Shown: piece after piece, positions 28,978 to 38,344 of the stretch
How positions within the stretch are numbered: the first letter of the stretch is position 1
How the letters are laid out: every line of letters starts with the position of its first letter
Source: an uncultured Glaciecola sp.
GTDB lineage: Bacteria > Pseudomonadota > Gammaproteobacteria > Enterobacterales > Alteromonadaceae
Length of the DNA stretch: 64,000 nucleotides
Assembly: GCF_937770335.1 (NCBI RefSeq)
Contig: NZ_CALJHY010000005.1
Coordinates: 124,001 to 188,000, forward strand
Reading direction: 5' to 3'
The notes under the pieces: model-generated
Told to the model about the DNA's origin: nothing
The model's database searches: none
The model's input: the letters and a program-made list of their open reading frames with translations, nothing else
Made by a program: the position numbers and the translations under genes

Positions 28978-29076
28978 TTAAACCAACTGTGCAATCATTT
29001 CTAGGGCAGGTGTAAGCATAACTCGCTCAGCACCGCCACCAGCAAGCGAGTCGATAATAGCCGCAACGTTCTTCAT
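28978..29076 (-). pseudogene. possible N-terminal stump of a glycosyltransferase family 4 gene
   Basis: A 32-codon frame begins MKNVAAIIDSLAGGGAERVM and then stops. IDSLAGGGAERVML is the usual N-terminal donor-site loop of GT4 glycosyltransferases. The remainder of such a gene is missing, so this would be a relic. It lies 24 bases past the M28 peptidase stop. A second frame continues open for another 25 codons without a recognisable domain. The match is short, so I rate it as suggestive only. Confidence 0.4.
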
Positions 29077-29100
29077 CTCTTGATGCCTAGTCTTTATCTA

Positions 29101-30795
29101 CTAATTAGCGAAAGTTTCACCAAAAAAGTCGCCTTCATTCCAAGTCGGTTTCACTGCTTGATTCGCCAAAGCTAAACCAATTTGGAAATTAACTTCAGTA
29201 AACGTTTTCGCCGCTTCCCACTTAAATGGTTGGGTCATATCATCACCTGGTTTATGGTAATTGGTAGACAAAAATTCGCCAAATACCTTACTGCCATCGA
29301 CATTCGGATCCTTTGCTTGCAAACCTGGAACCAAGAATACGGCCGGTATGCCTTGCTTCACAAAACTATAGTGATCAGAACGTGTAAACAAATTTTGTTC
29401 TGGCCACGGATCATCACTTAATGTAAGTCCTACGTTCTTCGCCGCCGCTTCTACTGAAGACTTCATCGAACTGTGATTTGCACCAAATGCAATAATATCG
29501 GCAAATTCATAGGTAAGGATTGGCATATCTAAGTTTACGTTTGCAACCATACTTCCCACGGGCACCGTTGGTTTACGTGCATAATAATCAGCGCCCAATA
29601 AGCCTTTTTCCTCACCAGTTACAGCAATAAAAATAATAGAACGTTTTGGTGCTATTGGTAAGCTGGCGAACATACGTGCTGTTTCAATTAATACCGAGGT
29701 GCCACTCGCGTTATCCATGGCACCATTATTAATTTTGTCTTTTTTCACGGTTTTAGCAATGCCTATATGATCAGAGTGCGCCGAAAAAACGACATATTCA
29801 TTTTTTAATACTGGGTCGCTACCCTCTAAAATAGCCACTACGTTTGGACTTGAGAGGTCTTCGTGTGTGGTTTCTCTTTTTAAGTTAACTGTTAGCGGTA
29901 ATTCAAACCCTTTTGGTGACTCACCACTTTCTAACTGAGCGAATACATCAGCAATAGGTACAGGACCTTGTGCAAATAGTTTTTCTGCAGCAGGCATACT
30001 CAAACTAGCACTGCCTTTTAATTCAGGGTTTACGTTAGCTGGAATGCCGTTGTCTTGCATCCAACGCATGCGCGGTGAATAAATGTAGTTAAGTGAGTTT
30101 TTATAAGGCCTCGCTTTTTCACTACTAGGGGTTGGTACGCTGATATAACCAACTGCACCATGCTCGACGGCATACATTGACTTTTGCGAACCTGAAGCTA
30201 CATGCGCTCCTTCTTCGGAGGGAAATGACTTAGGCTTGCCCGATAAGGCGACCACGATTTTGCCTTTAACATTTAAACCTGCGTAATCATCGTGATGTAG
30301 GTTTGGCGCGACAATACCGTAACCAACAAAAACTAATCGCGCAGTAACGTCAGATTGAGTTGAGGCCAAATCAGGACTACTTAAAAAATCATCAGGATAG
30401 GATAATTCAAAGTTTTCGTTAGGACCCTCAACGGTGAAGCTAGGTGATGCTTGAACCAACAAACCTTTGCGAAAATTAATACGCTGCACATAGCTGATTA
30501 TGCCATCAACGTTGTCACCAGCTGGTTTTAGGCCGTATTTCGCAAATTCACCAGCGATGTATAGAGACGCAATTTCATGGCCTTGCGAGCCGGTTTCACG
30601 ACCTTCTAACAGATCATCTGCTAAAAAATGCATGTGCGACTTAATGTTCTCTACATTGGACGTTGGCACAAAAAACGCGTCTGTCGTTTTAGCTGTGTCA
30701 GCAGTAGATTGATAATTGGCTGAACAGCCTAAAACTAAAACGCTGGCCGCTGCCGCGAATGTCGCTTTTATTAAAATTTGTGTGGCACACTTCAT
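29101..30795 (-). CDS. M28 family zinc aminopeptidase, lipoprotein
   Basis: The ATG at 30795 has a GGA ribosome site and gives 564 residues with a lipoprotein signal ending LVLGC. The peptidase metal ligands can be followed in order: SAHSDHIG (His), NGAMDNASG (bridging Asp), GEEKGLLG (catalytic and ligand Glu), NLDMP (Asp) and SDHYSF (His). A protease-associated (PA) type insertion occupies roughly residues 130-290. It should be an outer-membrane-anchored aminopeptidase that acts on peptides outside the cytoplasm. It faces the divergent TetR-MBL operon. Confidence 0.93.
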   Translation of the reverse strand: MKCATQILIKATFAAAASVLVLGCSANYQSTADTAKTTDAFFVPTSNVENIKSHMHFLADDLLEGRETGSQGHEIASLYIAGEFAKYGLKPAGDNVDGIISYVQRINFRKGLLVQASPSFTVEGPNENFELSYPDDFLSSPDLASTQSDVTARLVFVGYGIVAPNLHHDDYAGLNVKGKIVVALSGKPKSFPSEEGAHVASGSQKSMYAVEHGAVGYISVPTPSSEKARPYKNSLNYIYSPRMRWMQDNGIPANVNPELKGSASLSMPAAEKLFAQGPVPIADVFAQLESGESPKGFELPLTVNLKRETTHEDLSSPNVVAILEGSDPVLKNEYVVFSAHSDHIGIAKTVKKDKINNGAMDNASGTSVLIETARMFASLPIAPKRSIIFIAVTGEEKGLLGADYYARKPTVPVGSMVANVNLDMPILTYEFADIIAFGANHSSMKSSVEAAAKNVGLTLSDDPWPEQNLFTRSDHYSFVKQGIPAVFLVPGLQAKDPNVDGSKVFGEFLSTNYHKPGDDMTQPFKWEAAKTFTEVNFQIGLALANQAVKPTWNEGDFFGETFAN

Positions 30796-31192
30796 ATAAT
30801 TTTCCGTAGAGAGAAACACGTTAGTTCTCGATAGTTAATAATGATTATTGGCTTTTTTTTAGTTTATTTATTTACCTGCAAGTTCAAACAAACTAGTTAA
30901 ACATAGCCATTTTTGCCGCGCTGTTATATCACAAGTTACAGTGGATTGGCTCACCGAGGGCAGTTTTAAAATAGGGTGTTACATTTTCATAGTGTAAAGT
31001 TATCCGAATAATGAGACTTGCAATAAGAAGAATACCCCTACCAAATTTGGTTTTTATCGAAAAGACTGTTATACATCGCTATAGTAAAACTAAAGAATGT
31101 ATATTCTTATTTTTTAAGTTACCTGTTTACTCATGTAAATTTTGTTAACTTAAAATCAAACGCCATTTAATGTGCCGAAAAAGAGGCCCAAC
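30796..31192. promoter_or_regulatory. divergent regulatory region with candidate TetR operator at 31114-31153
   Basis: The region separates the M28 peptidase and the tetR gene. At 31114-31121 (TTAAGTTA) and 31146-31153 (TAACTTAA) are perfect inverted arms, with a second inner pair TTTAC (31126-31130) and GTAAA (31135-31139). The whole element ends 39 bases before the tetR start, a position suited to autoregulation. The inner pair is off-centre by one base, so two overlapping sites may be present. Confidence 0.5.
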
Positions 31193-31768
31193 ATGCCGAA
31201 ACAGGCTCAATATGATTTGCCCGAAATTCTGACCTATGCTGCTGACATATTTACACAACAGGGATATGCGAGAGCCTCAATGGAAGAAATTATTGCGCGG
31301 ACACAATTTAATCGGCGTGCGTTTTATATTGAATTCAAAAGCAAACAAGGCTTTTTACATGCCGTACTGCAGCATTACATTGAGCATCCGTTGTCGGCTT
31401 GTCAAGAAAGTTTGATTGCTCGCGCAGACACTGGAACAAAAGCTATTTACGATTATTTTAGCGCTTATCATCAGCTGATATCGAAGCAAGGTTGTCTGTT
31501 AGTGAATTGCATTAGTGAACTTGGTAGAAATGATGAAACGGTGCAATCTATTGCCCGACATTATTATGATGCATTGCAACTGGGTTTTATCGCTTGCTTA
31601 GAGAGGGCACAAAAACATCAACAGATTCAGTCGACAATCAATATAGAATCGATTGCATTACAGCTTACCTGTTTTACTCAAGGCTTTGCTATTTCGAGCA
31701 TCCTTCAAGGCGGCGAAGACGACGTCATTATTGCCATGCGTGGACTAATGTCGAGTATAGAAATATGA
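31193..31768 (+). CDS. TetR/AcrR family transcriptional regulator
   Basis: The ATG at 31193 has AGAGG six bases upstream (191 residues). The N-terminal helix-turn-helix covers ILTYAADIFTQQGYARASM to RAFYIEFKSKQGFL, the standard TetR pattern. The C-terminal ligand domain includes GCLLVNCISELG, a block seen in several TetR repressors of oxidoreductase genes. The stop overlaps the start of the downstream MBL-fold lipoprotein by four bases (ATGA), so it probably controls that gene and itself. Confidence 0.9.
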   Translation: MPKQAQYDLPEILTYAADIFTQQGYARASMEEIIARTQFNRRAFYIEFKSKQGFLHAVLQHYIEHPLSACQESLIARADTGTKAIYDYFSAYHQLISKQGCLLVNCISELGRNDETVQSIARHYYDALQLGFIACLERAQKHQQIQSTINIESIALQLTCFTQGFAISSILQGGEDDVIIAMRGLMSSIEI

Positions 31769-32955
31769 AACAAGCCACACTCCGTGCCATTACTTACTCA
31801 ACATTATTGATTATTCTGCTTGTGCTATCAGGCTGTCAGAATGCGAGTATACATAATGCGAGTACAAATAAGGCACTTATAAAAAGTGGAGCTGACAGCA
31901 AAAACATATCCAAAAAAGCACACCACACAAAAGACGGCTTTAAAAATTTATATGTTGAAGACAATAACAAAAGTTTTTTCGATTTCTTGGAAATGCGGCT
32001 CTTGGGAGAAGAACAATGGGCTGACCATGCGTCTTTAGCCGATCAAGTTCCTATTCAAGCTGTAGATATAAAAAGACTAAAAGTAAAAAATAGCACGCCG
32101 TCTGAAGCTAATTTACCTTTGGTTACTTGGCTGGGTCATTCTATGTTTTTGGTACAACATAATCGCCTCACCTTGTTGACCGATCCTATATTCAGTAATC
32201 GCGCTTCCCCCTTGTCATTTGCGGGCCCTAAACGATACGTCGAACATGCAATGAATTATGCGGACCTTCCAAACATCGATATTGTAGTGATTAGTAACAA
32301 TCATTATGATCACCTCGATAATGACACTATTCAGCAACTAGCTGCGCGTTCCACAGTACAAGAATCGCCCATTCAATTTTATGTTCCTATCGGCGTAAAA
32401 GCCCACTTAATCGATGAAGGAGTTAATCCTAACGACGTGACAGAAATGGATTGGTGGAACAAAGCGACGGCTAAAAACGCATTTTCATCTGCTGAAATTC
32501 AGGCGCTTCCAAGTCAGCATTGGTCGGGACGCGGTCTATCCGACCGATTACAGACCTTATGGGCGAGTTGGTCAATTAACTTTGGTAACTTTACCGTTTG
32601 GTTTTCAGGGGACACTGGCTACAACGATATTCAATTTAAACAAATTGGTAACGCATTAGGTAAAGTAGACTTGGCCCTTATTCCTATTGGAGGTTACGCA
32701 CCAAGGTGGTTTATGCAGAAATACCATATAAATCCTAGTGAAGCAGTGAAAATTCATACAGAAGTTAATGCAACCAAATCGATTGGCATGCATTGGGGGA
32801 CCTTTCCTATGACTGCCGAAGAACCCGGCGAGCCAGTCAAAGTATTAGCACAAGAAAAGCAGGCGAAAGAAATGAAGGATGACAGTTTCATTACGTTATC
32901 TATCGGCGAAAGCGTTGTCATTGAATTGGATAGCGTAAAAGCGACGCAGCCTTAA
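31765..32955 (+). CDS. MBL-fold (NAPE-PLD/UlaG-like) lipoprotein with altered metal ligand
   Basis: The true start is the ATG at 31765 overlapping the tetR stop; the 396-residue protein has a lipoprotein signal (LIILLVLSGC). Metallo-beta-lactamase motifs are TWLGHSMFL, ISNNHYDHLD, LPSQHWSGRG, FSGDTGY and GMHWGTF. In the family the third reads (S)HxHYDHLD; here the first metal-binding His is Asn (codon AAC), while the other His, the Asp residues and later His are kept. Relatives hydrolyse phosphodiester or lactone bonds, e.g. N-acyl-phosphatidylethanolamine. The substitution may weaken binding of one zinc. Its lipid anchor places it at the envelope. Confidence 0.87.
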   Translation: MKQATLRAITYSTLLIILLVLSGCQNASIHNASTNKALIKSGADSKNISKKAHHTKDGFKNLYVEDNNKSFFDFLEMRLLGEEQWADHASLADQVPIQAVDIKRLKVKNSTPSEANLPLVTWLGHSMFLVQHNRLTLLTDPIFSNRASPLSFAGPKRYVEHAMNYADLPNIDIVVISNNHYDHLDNDTIQQLAARSTVQESPIQFYVPIGVKAHLIDEGVNPNDVTEMDWWNKATAKNAFSSAEIQALPSQHWSGRGLSDRLQTLWASWSINFGNFTVWFSGDTGYNDIQFKQIGNALGKVDLALIPIGGYAPRWFMQKYHINPSEAVKIHTEVNATKSIGMHWGTFPMTAEEPGEPVKVLAQEKQAKEMKDDSFITLSIGESVVIELDSVKATQP

Positions 32956-33072
32956 AAACGATTCAAGATCTGATGTTAGATGGCATGCTTTACGCGTGTA
33001 AGCTAATGTTAATAACAAAATACAAGGAAGCGTTTTGGGCTTCAAAAATAACTAATAAAATAAGAGCGCTCT

Positions 33073-34881
33073 ATGAAAAAGCTAGTTTACTCAATTGCAA
33101 TGACAGTGTCCGTCGCGCTGTCTGTAGGATCTTGTGGCTCAACAACACAACAGCCACCAAAGCAAGTATCGGCAGCGGCGAAGGTCGTGCAAAAGCAGGC
33201 TTCAACTCAACTGCAACCACTACTCGATGAGATTTGGCAATATGAATTATCAATTTCGCCTGGTCTGGCAAAGTCCAGAGGACAGAAACCAAAACGTGCA
33301 TTGGGTGATATTAGCTTAACAGCTCTGGACGCTGAAGCAGCCGAGTTTCAACGCTTTTTAACGGTTCTAGAAAAAATCGATTCAACGCAATTATCTGATT
33401 CTGAAAACATCACATTGCTGATGCAAAAATACCGTATTCAAAACTATGTCGATATGCATAAATTTAAAGAATATCGGGTGCCTATTACATCCGAATACGG
33501 TTTTCATAGTGGATTAGGTCGTCAAGCTAGTAATACTCGTGTTAAAAATGCAGAGCAACTTGCTGGTTATATGATGCTGTTAAGCGAAATACCGGGACAC
33601 TTTTTGCAGCAAATTGCTTATATGCAAGAAGGTATGCAAGTAGGCCAAGTTCAGCCTAAAGCGGTGTTGCAAGGCTATGAAGAATCGGTACTCGCCTTTA
33701 TTGCCGAAACCCCTGACGAAAGTCCTTTTTATGCAGCTTTTGCAGACATGCCTGACGAACTCAAAACAGAGGAAACCTTGCTCGCCGCAGAAACCGCAAT
33801 TGCGAAGGTCAGTGAAAGTTATCAGCAGTTTTATGATTTTTTAACTACCGATTATATTCCAATGGCAAAGCGCGATATTTCGGTGAAAACCTGGCCTGAC
33901 GGTGAAGCTTTCTATCAAAACCGTATTAAGTATTACACCACCACAGACATGACTGCCCAGGAGATCCACCAGCTAGGCCTGTCGGAGGTAGCTCGTATTC
34001 GGGCAGAAATGCAGATCATTGTTGATGAATTAGAGTTTGACGGTAATATTAATCAATTCATTGAGTTTTTGCGCACCGACCCACGTTTTTATGCACAGAC
34101 CCCAGAGGACTTGATCATTACGGCGTCATACATTGCTAAAAAAATGGATGCTCATTTACCGAAACTATTCAAAAAATTACCGCGGACACCCTATGGAGTG
34201 GCACCAGTGCCCGAAAGCATAGCGCCTAAATATACCACAGGAAGGTATGTATCACCGAGTAGTGACGACCAGCCCGGCTACTATTGGGTAAACACCTATG
34301 CGCTCGACAAACGTCCATTATATGCCTTGCCTGCACTCACCTTACATGAAGCTGTTCCTGGTCATCACCTACAAATATCGTTAGCTGCAGAAATGACTGA
34401 ATTACCCGAAGTTAGGCGTTCAACCTATATTTCAGCGTTCGGCGAAGGCTGGGGTTTGTACTCAGAGTATCTTGGTTTAGAAGTGGGTATGTATGACGAC
34501 CCATATGATAATTTTGGTCGTCTAAGCTACGAAATGTGGCGCGCTTGTCGCTTAGTCGTCGACACCGGTATGCATATGTTTGGTTGGAGTCGCGATAAAG
34601 CCTTAAATTATATGTTAGAAAACACCGCATTATCTGAGCACAATGTACGCACTGAAATTGACCGATACATTTCATGGCCGGCACAAGCATTGTCATACAA
34701 AATTGGCGAAATTAGGATTAAACAATTGCGTGCAGAGGCAGAACAAAGATTAGGTGATAAGTTTGATATCCGGGATTTTCATGATGCAGTATTAGCCCAC
34801 GGCTCAGTCCCTTTATTCGTACTTGAAAAGAACATTAAACGCTTTATTGAACAAAAAAGTGCAGTAGCAAAAGGTAACTAA
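33073..34881 (+). CDS. DUF885 family putative metallopeptidase, lipoprotein
   Basis: The 602-residue protein starts with a signal peptide ending in a lipobox-like VGSC. The family hallmark is the zinc motif TLHEAVPGHHLQIS, with AFGEGWGLYSEYLG downstream. DUF885 proteins are predicted peptidases of the envelope; no substrate is proven. Its start ATG follows a GAGCGCTCT stretch without a strong ribosome site. It is not overlapping the MBL gene (117-base gap), so a separate promoter is likely. Confidence 0.9.
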   Translation: MKKLVYSIAMTVSVALSVGSCGSTTQQPPKQVSAAAKVVQKQASTQLQPLLDEIWQYELSISPGLAKSRGQKPKRALGDISLTALDAEAAEFQRFLTVLEKIDSTQLSDSENITLLMQKYRIQNYVDMHKFKEYRVPITSEYGFHSGLGRQASNTRVKNAEQLAGYMMLLSEIPGHFLQQIAYMQEGMQVGQVQPKAVLQGYEESVLAFIAETPDESPFYAAFADMPDELKTEETLLAAETAIAKVSESYQQFYDFLTTDYIPMAKRDISVKTWPDGEAFYQNRIKYYTTTDMTAQEIHQLGLSEVARIRAEMQIIVDELEFDGNINQFIEFLRTDPRFYAQTPEDLIITASYIAKKMDAHLPKLFKKLPRTPYGVAPVPESIAPKYTTGRYVSPSSDDQPGYYWVNTYALDKRPLYALPALTLHEAVPGHHLQISLAAEMTELPEVRRSTYISAFGEGWGLYSEYLGLEVGMYDDPYDNFGRLSYEMWRACRLVVDTGMHMFGWSRDKALNYMLENTALSEHNVRTEIDRYISWPAQALSYKIGEIRIKQLRAEAEQRLGDKFDIRDFHDAVLAHGSVPLFVLEKNIKRFIEQKSAVAKGN

Positions 34882-35096
34882 AATGATACTTACGTTGATA
34901 ATAGGCCAGCCTTTATCAACGTATATACAGTCGTAAAGCCTGCTTTTGTCAGGTAGACTATGTGCAAAACCTAATCAAGACGATGAATGTTATTTAACGT
35001 GTTGGCCTCTAGCGCATTGAACTACGCTATATTGAAATTTATTCAACCACGTTCATCGCTTTATACCTTATTTAATAATCCTAAAAAGGATGTAAT

Positions 35097-36506
35097 ATGA
35101 AAAAAATCATTATTTCAGTAGCTGCTATTGCCCTAGTTGGTCTAGTTAGCCCAACGTTTACGGGTAGCGTTATTAATGAAGGACTAGACAACTTTGTTGC
35201 TAGTTTAAATACAGCGCCCGGCTATATAGCTACAATCGAGAGTCGCGAAACGAGCTGGTTCTCGAGTGCTGCCGTGGTCAGTGTCGGTATTGACCCAGTT
35301 ATGTTTTCTGACTTAGGTTTAGACTCAGCCGAATTAGGAAGTGCTGAAGATTTTTCAGCAACTATTAATGTGACTGCGCAGCATGGTCTATTTCTAACGC
35401 TTAACGGTGTAGGCTTGGGTTTGTCTGCATGGAGAGCTGAAGTTAATGATTCCGTATTTCGTGAATTTTTAGCTTATGCTGAAGATGAAAAATTTTATAG
35501 CGTAACTGGTCGCGTTGGTTTATTCGGTGACGTTAGCTTTGAAGATATAATGCCCAAATTTACTGTTATCACTGAAGATGGCGGCGACGAAGCAATTACT
35601 TTCAGTGGGTGGAATGGTAAAGGCAAGGCATCTTCTGACAATACCGCCTATTCTGGTGCCACTGATTTAGTTACCGTGAACGCTGAAGGCGTCACTTTTG
35701 AAATGAAGTCAATGACTCTAGAAGCTTCATTTGACAGTGATTGGACCGCACCAATGCAAGGTGATTTCTACAATTCAGTTAGTCAGTTCGCTATTGCATC
35801 AATTAATTTTGATATGCCAATGCTGGATACAAGTGCAAAACTTGAAAAATTGATTGTTGATGTGAAAACCGAGAAAAGTGAAGACGGTCGTTTAATGGAC
35901 ATGAGTGTAAACTATGCTATTGAATCTATTGATGCTCCTGAGTTTTCTGGTCGTGATTTAGTCATTAAAACTGAAGTTAATAATTTGGAAAGGGCGTTCT
36001 TCAAGGCATATCAAGAAGCGTCAACTAAGCCTGCACAAATGGAACAGGCAATGTTAGATATCATTGAAACTAAGTTGCTCCCCCAACTACAAGCCTCACC
36101 TGAATTCAATATCACCGAAATGTCGGGTAATGTTGCTGATGGTAACTTCTCAGGTAAAGTGATGACAAAAGTGACCGGTATTGATAGCTTACCAGAACCG
36201 CTGGAGGATCCTGCATTTTGGATATCTAAAGCAGTGATGGATGCAAACCTAACACTAGATAAAGCAATGGCACTTTGGATTGGCGAACAAGTTATTGCAA
36301 GCCAAATTCAAGCAGATCCTAATGCTGCAAATATGACGAATGAAGAAATTAGAGCCATTGCTGTTGAGCAAGTCGAAGGCATGATCGGTATGTTTACTCA
36401 GCAAGGTATGATTACTGTTAATGCTGATGGCGAATATGAAATGACCTTTACCATGCAAGACGGCCAAGCCATGCTAAATGGCAACCCAATGCCACTTCCG
36501 TTCTAA
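35097..36506 (+). CDS. DUF945 (YdgA-like) family protein
   Basis: A signal-like hydrophobic N-terminus (IIISVAAIALVGLVSP) is followed by the YdgA family pattern. That includes the opening INEGLDNFVASLNTAPGYIA, a short RETSWFSSAAVVSVGID beta stretch and a long beta-rich region to an acidic end, 469 residues in total. An AAAAGGATGTA ribosome site is present before ATG 35097. These envelope proteins are of unknown function. Monocistronic by the hairpin downstream. Confidence 0.8.
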   Translation: MKKIIISVAAIALVGLVSPTFTGSVINEGLDNFVASLNTAPGYIATIESRETSWFSSAAVVSVGIDPVMFSDLGLDSAELGSAEDFSATINVTAQHGLFLTLNGVGLGLSAWRAEVNDSVFREFLAYAEDEKFYSVTGRVGLFGDVSFEDIMPKFTVITEDGGDEAITFSGWNGKGKASSDNTAYSGATDLVTVNAEGVTFEMKSMTLEASFDSDWTAPMQGDFYNSVSQFAIASINFDMPMLDTSAKLEKLIVDVKTEKSEDGRLMDMSVNYAIESIDAPEFSGRDLVIKTEVNNLERAFFKAYQEASTKPAQMEQAMLDIIETKLLPQLQASPEFNITEMSGNVADGNFSGKVMTKVTGIDSLPEPLEDPAFWISKAVMDANLTLDKAMALWIGEQVIASQIQADPNAANMTNEEIRAIAVEQVEGMIGMFTQQGMITVNADGEYEMTFTMQDGQAMLNGNPMPLPF

Positions 36507-36547
36507 TTCATTTAAGAAGGGAAAAGTTAGTTTTGTAAAAATATTTA

Positions 36548-36583
36548 AAGAAGATCAGAGTTATAATTAACTTTGATCTTCTT
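36548..36583 (+). terminator. hairpin terminator after the DUF945 gene
   Basis: A 15-bp stem with one G-T pair (36548-36562 with 36569-36583) and a 6-base loop begins 41 bases after the stop. There is no long T-run on either side, so termination may rely on the stem's strength and serve both strands. Confidence 0.6.
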
Positions 36584-36710
36584 ATATTTATCCTTATGTG
36601 ATTGTAGCTAATTTTTGATCTAAATCGAATGTTGAATCGCTCATAGTGCGTTCTAACACTGCCGTTCGTCCTCTTAATATCCCTACTTTTTTTGTAATTA
36701 ATTGATGTCT

Positions 36711-37142
36711 TTACCCTTTAGAGGGATCATCCTTGATATCCTCATCTGCTACATCAACAATCTCTTCATCATTTTTTGTCGTGTCATCAGTAGTGGAGTC
36801 TATAGTGGGATCAGTAGTGGCAATATCTTCTTTTTTACCCTCATTTGGCTTTGGTTCCGGTGCTGGCGCCCCCTCTGGAAAAGTGAGAAACGGAAATGGC
36901 ATTTCGTCGGTTTTGAAAGTTAAAAATAAGGTGATTTGATACAGATAGGTACTCAAATTCTGAGCGAAAGGTATCACGGCTTCATTCGTCTGGCCCTTAA
37001 AGAGGAGCGTGATAAATTGAAACACGGCGACTAAAGTAACGATCAATTTTGCCACCCCCGAAATTATTGCAAAAACAATCATAAATAAACCCCGCTTCCA
37101 GGTATCCAGATTAGTTAATGTTGCTTTGGTTTTGTCGTCCAT
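36711..37142 (-). CDS. DUF4389 membrane protein with acidic tail
   Basis: The 143-residue protein fits the DUF4389 family: TWKRGLFMIVFAIISGVAK, a second hydrophobic stretch (LIVTLVAVFQFITLLFKG) and SLSTYLYQ-like QNLSTYLYQITLFLTFKTDE followed by MPFPF. After residue 95 comes a low-complexity tail rich in Asp, Glu, Thr and Pro (about 48 residues). Function of the family is unknown. It converges with the DUF945 gene. Confidence 0.85.
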   Translation of the reverse strand: MDDKTKATLTNLDTWKRGLFMIVFAIISGVAKLIVTLVAVFQFITLLFKGQTNEAVIPFAQNLSTYLYQITLFLTFKTDEMPFPFLTFPEGAPAPEPKPNEGKKEDIATTDPTIDSTTDDTTKNDEEIVDVADEDIKDDPSKG

Positions 37143-37592
37143 TTGATTCTCCTGAATATATGATTATAAGTTGTGCGTTTTAATTTGAGTAAAGCAAATA
37201 TGAAGCCAATAATATTTACAATTAAATCAATTAGTTAAAGTCCATCTTAGACTGGAATATATAAAATTACGATTTATTGCGTTTTATCGCCACATTATGA
37301 CGAGAATCACCAAGCCTTGAATACGAATAAATATTATAGCCATCATCGTTGACTAGGCATCCAATATAACAGGCCGGTTCAAATTAATTGGGTACAGTGT
37401 ACTCAGTCTTTCAGATTGCGGCCTACTCGCACACTAGGTTCTGAACAATTCAAAATAAGGGACGACTACTGTTATTTTAGATCTTACTTTTAGCGATCTA
37501 AATAGTTAAATAAATCATGTTGTTATTTATTTTAAATAGGGTTTGCGTGTAGTTAGTAAAACATTTTGTTGATCATCAAACACAAATATTTA
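37143..37592. other. AT-rich gene-free stretch before imuA
   Basis: Apart from the LexA box at its right edge I see no open frame or structural RNA pattern here. It holds the start region of the DUF4389 gene and presumably the imuA promoter. Confidence 0.4.
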
Positions 37593-37612
37593 TACTGTAT
37601 GCATATACACAT
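37593..37612 (+). promoter_or_regulatory. LexA (SOS) box upstream of imuA
   Basis: The 20-mer TACTGTATGCATATACACAT has the LexA half-sites CTGT and ACA(C) separated by eight bases (ATGCATAT), one mismatch from CTGT-N8-ACAG, with the usual TA-rich core. It lies 24 bases before the imuA start at 37637. Confidence 0.85.
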
Positions 37613-37636
37613 GAACTAATTATGATTAGGTTAAAA

Positions 37637-38329
37637 ATGAAATCTCTTCTGCATGATTTACAGAAAAAAAAACTCGTGTGGACTGCAGCCAATCTCGATC
37701 AACATAAAGAACGTGTTGCAACAGGTTACAAGCAACTTGATGACGCCCTCAATGGCGGCTTCCCGCAGTCTGGTCTTATCCATATCACATCAGTAATGGG
37801 ATGCGGTGAAATGCGTTTAGTCATTCCCGCTATTGTAAGCAGACAAAACGAAAATCGCTTATATGCTTTTATTGCACCACCACATCTACTCAATGCAGAG
37901 TTTTTAATGGCTCAAGGCATTGAACTTGAGCAGGTCTTGTTTATTCAGGCTCACACACAAGAGCAAGCACTTTGGAGTGCTGAGCAATGTGCAAAAAGTG
38001 GCGCTTGTAGCGCGGTTTTTATTTGGCAGACTAAGCTCCAACAAATACAAGCTAAAAAACTAGAACTGGCGGCATTAAAAGGAGATTGCTTAAGCTTTTT
38101 CTTTGCCGACGTAAAGCAGCAAGCAGATAATTTACCGGTTAGTTTGTCACTGTCTATCGAACGTAAAAACAACCAAATAGAGATTTGTGTAAATAAGCAG
38201 AAAGTGGGTTGGCCAATACCCGCTTTCAGCGTCAAAGTGCCTTTTAAAGCCAAACTGGGCTCACCCATGCGTTATCGCTCAAGACCCAAATCTATAAATA
38301 ATGTCATTGCATTTAACACCAACAATTAA
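37637..38329 (+). CDS. imuA: translesion synthesis accessory protein ImuA
   Basis: The 230-residue protein starts at ATG 37637 (AGG seven bases upstream; an ATG at 37622 lacks a ribosome site). It resembles the RecA/SulA-like ImuA: MKSLLHDLQKKKLVWTAAN, TGYKQLDDALNGGFPQSGLIHI, WQTKLQQIQAKKLELAA and the C-terminal basic end. The Walker-like loop is altered (TSVMGCGEMRLV) as in the family. ImuA supports the ImuB-DnaE2 mutasome that copies damaged DNA in SOS conditions. imuB follows after 15 bases. Confidence 0.88.
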   Translation: MKSLLHDLQKKKLVWTAANLDQHKERVATGYKQLDDALNGGFPQSGLIHITSVMGCGEMRLVIPAIVSRQNENRLYAFIAPPHLLNAEFLMAQGIELEQVLFIQAHTQEQALWSAEQCAKSGACSAVFIWQTKLQQIQAKKLELAALKGDCLSFFFADVKQQADNLPVSLSLSIERKNNQIEICVNKQKVGWPIPAFSVKVPFKAKLGSPMRYRSRPKSINNVIAFNTNN

Positions 38330-38344
38330 GTAAACAGAACAACG

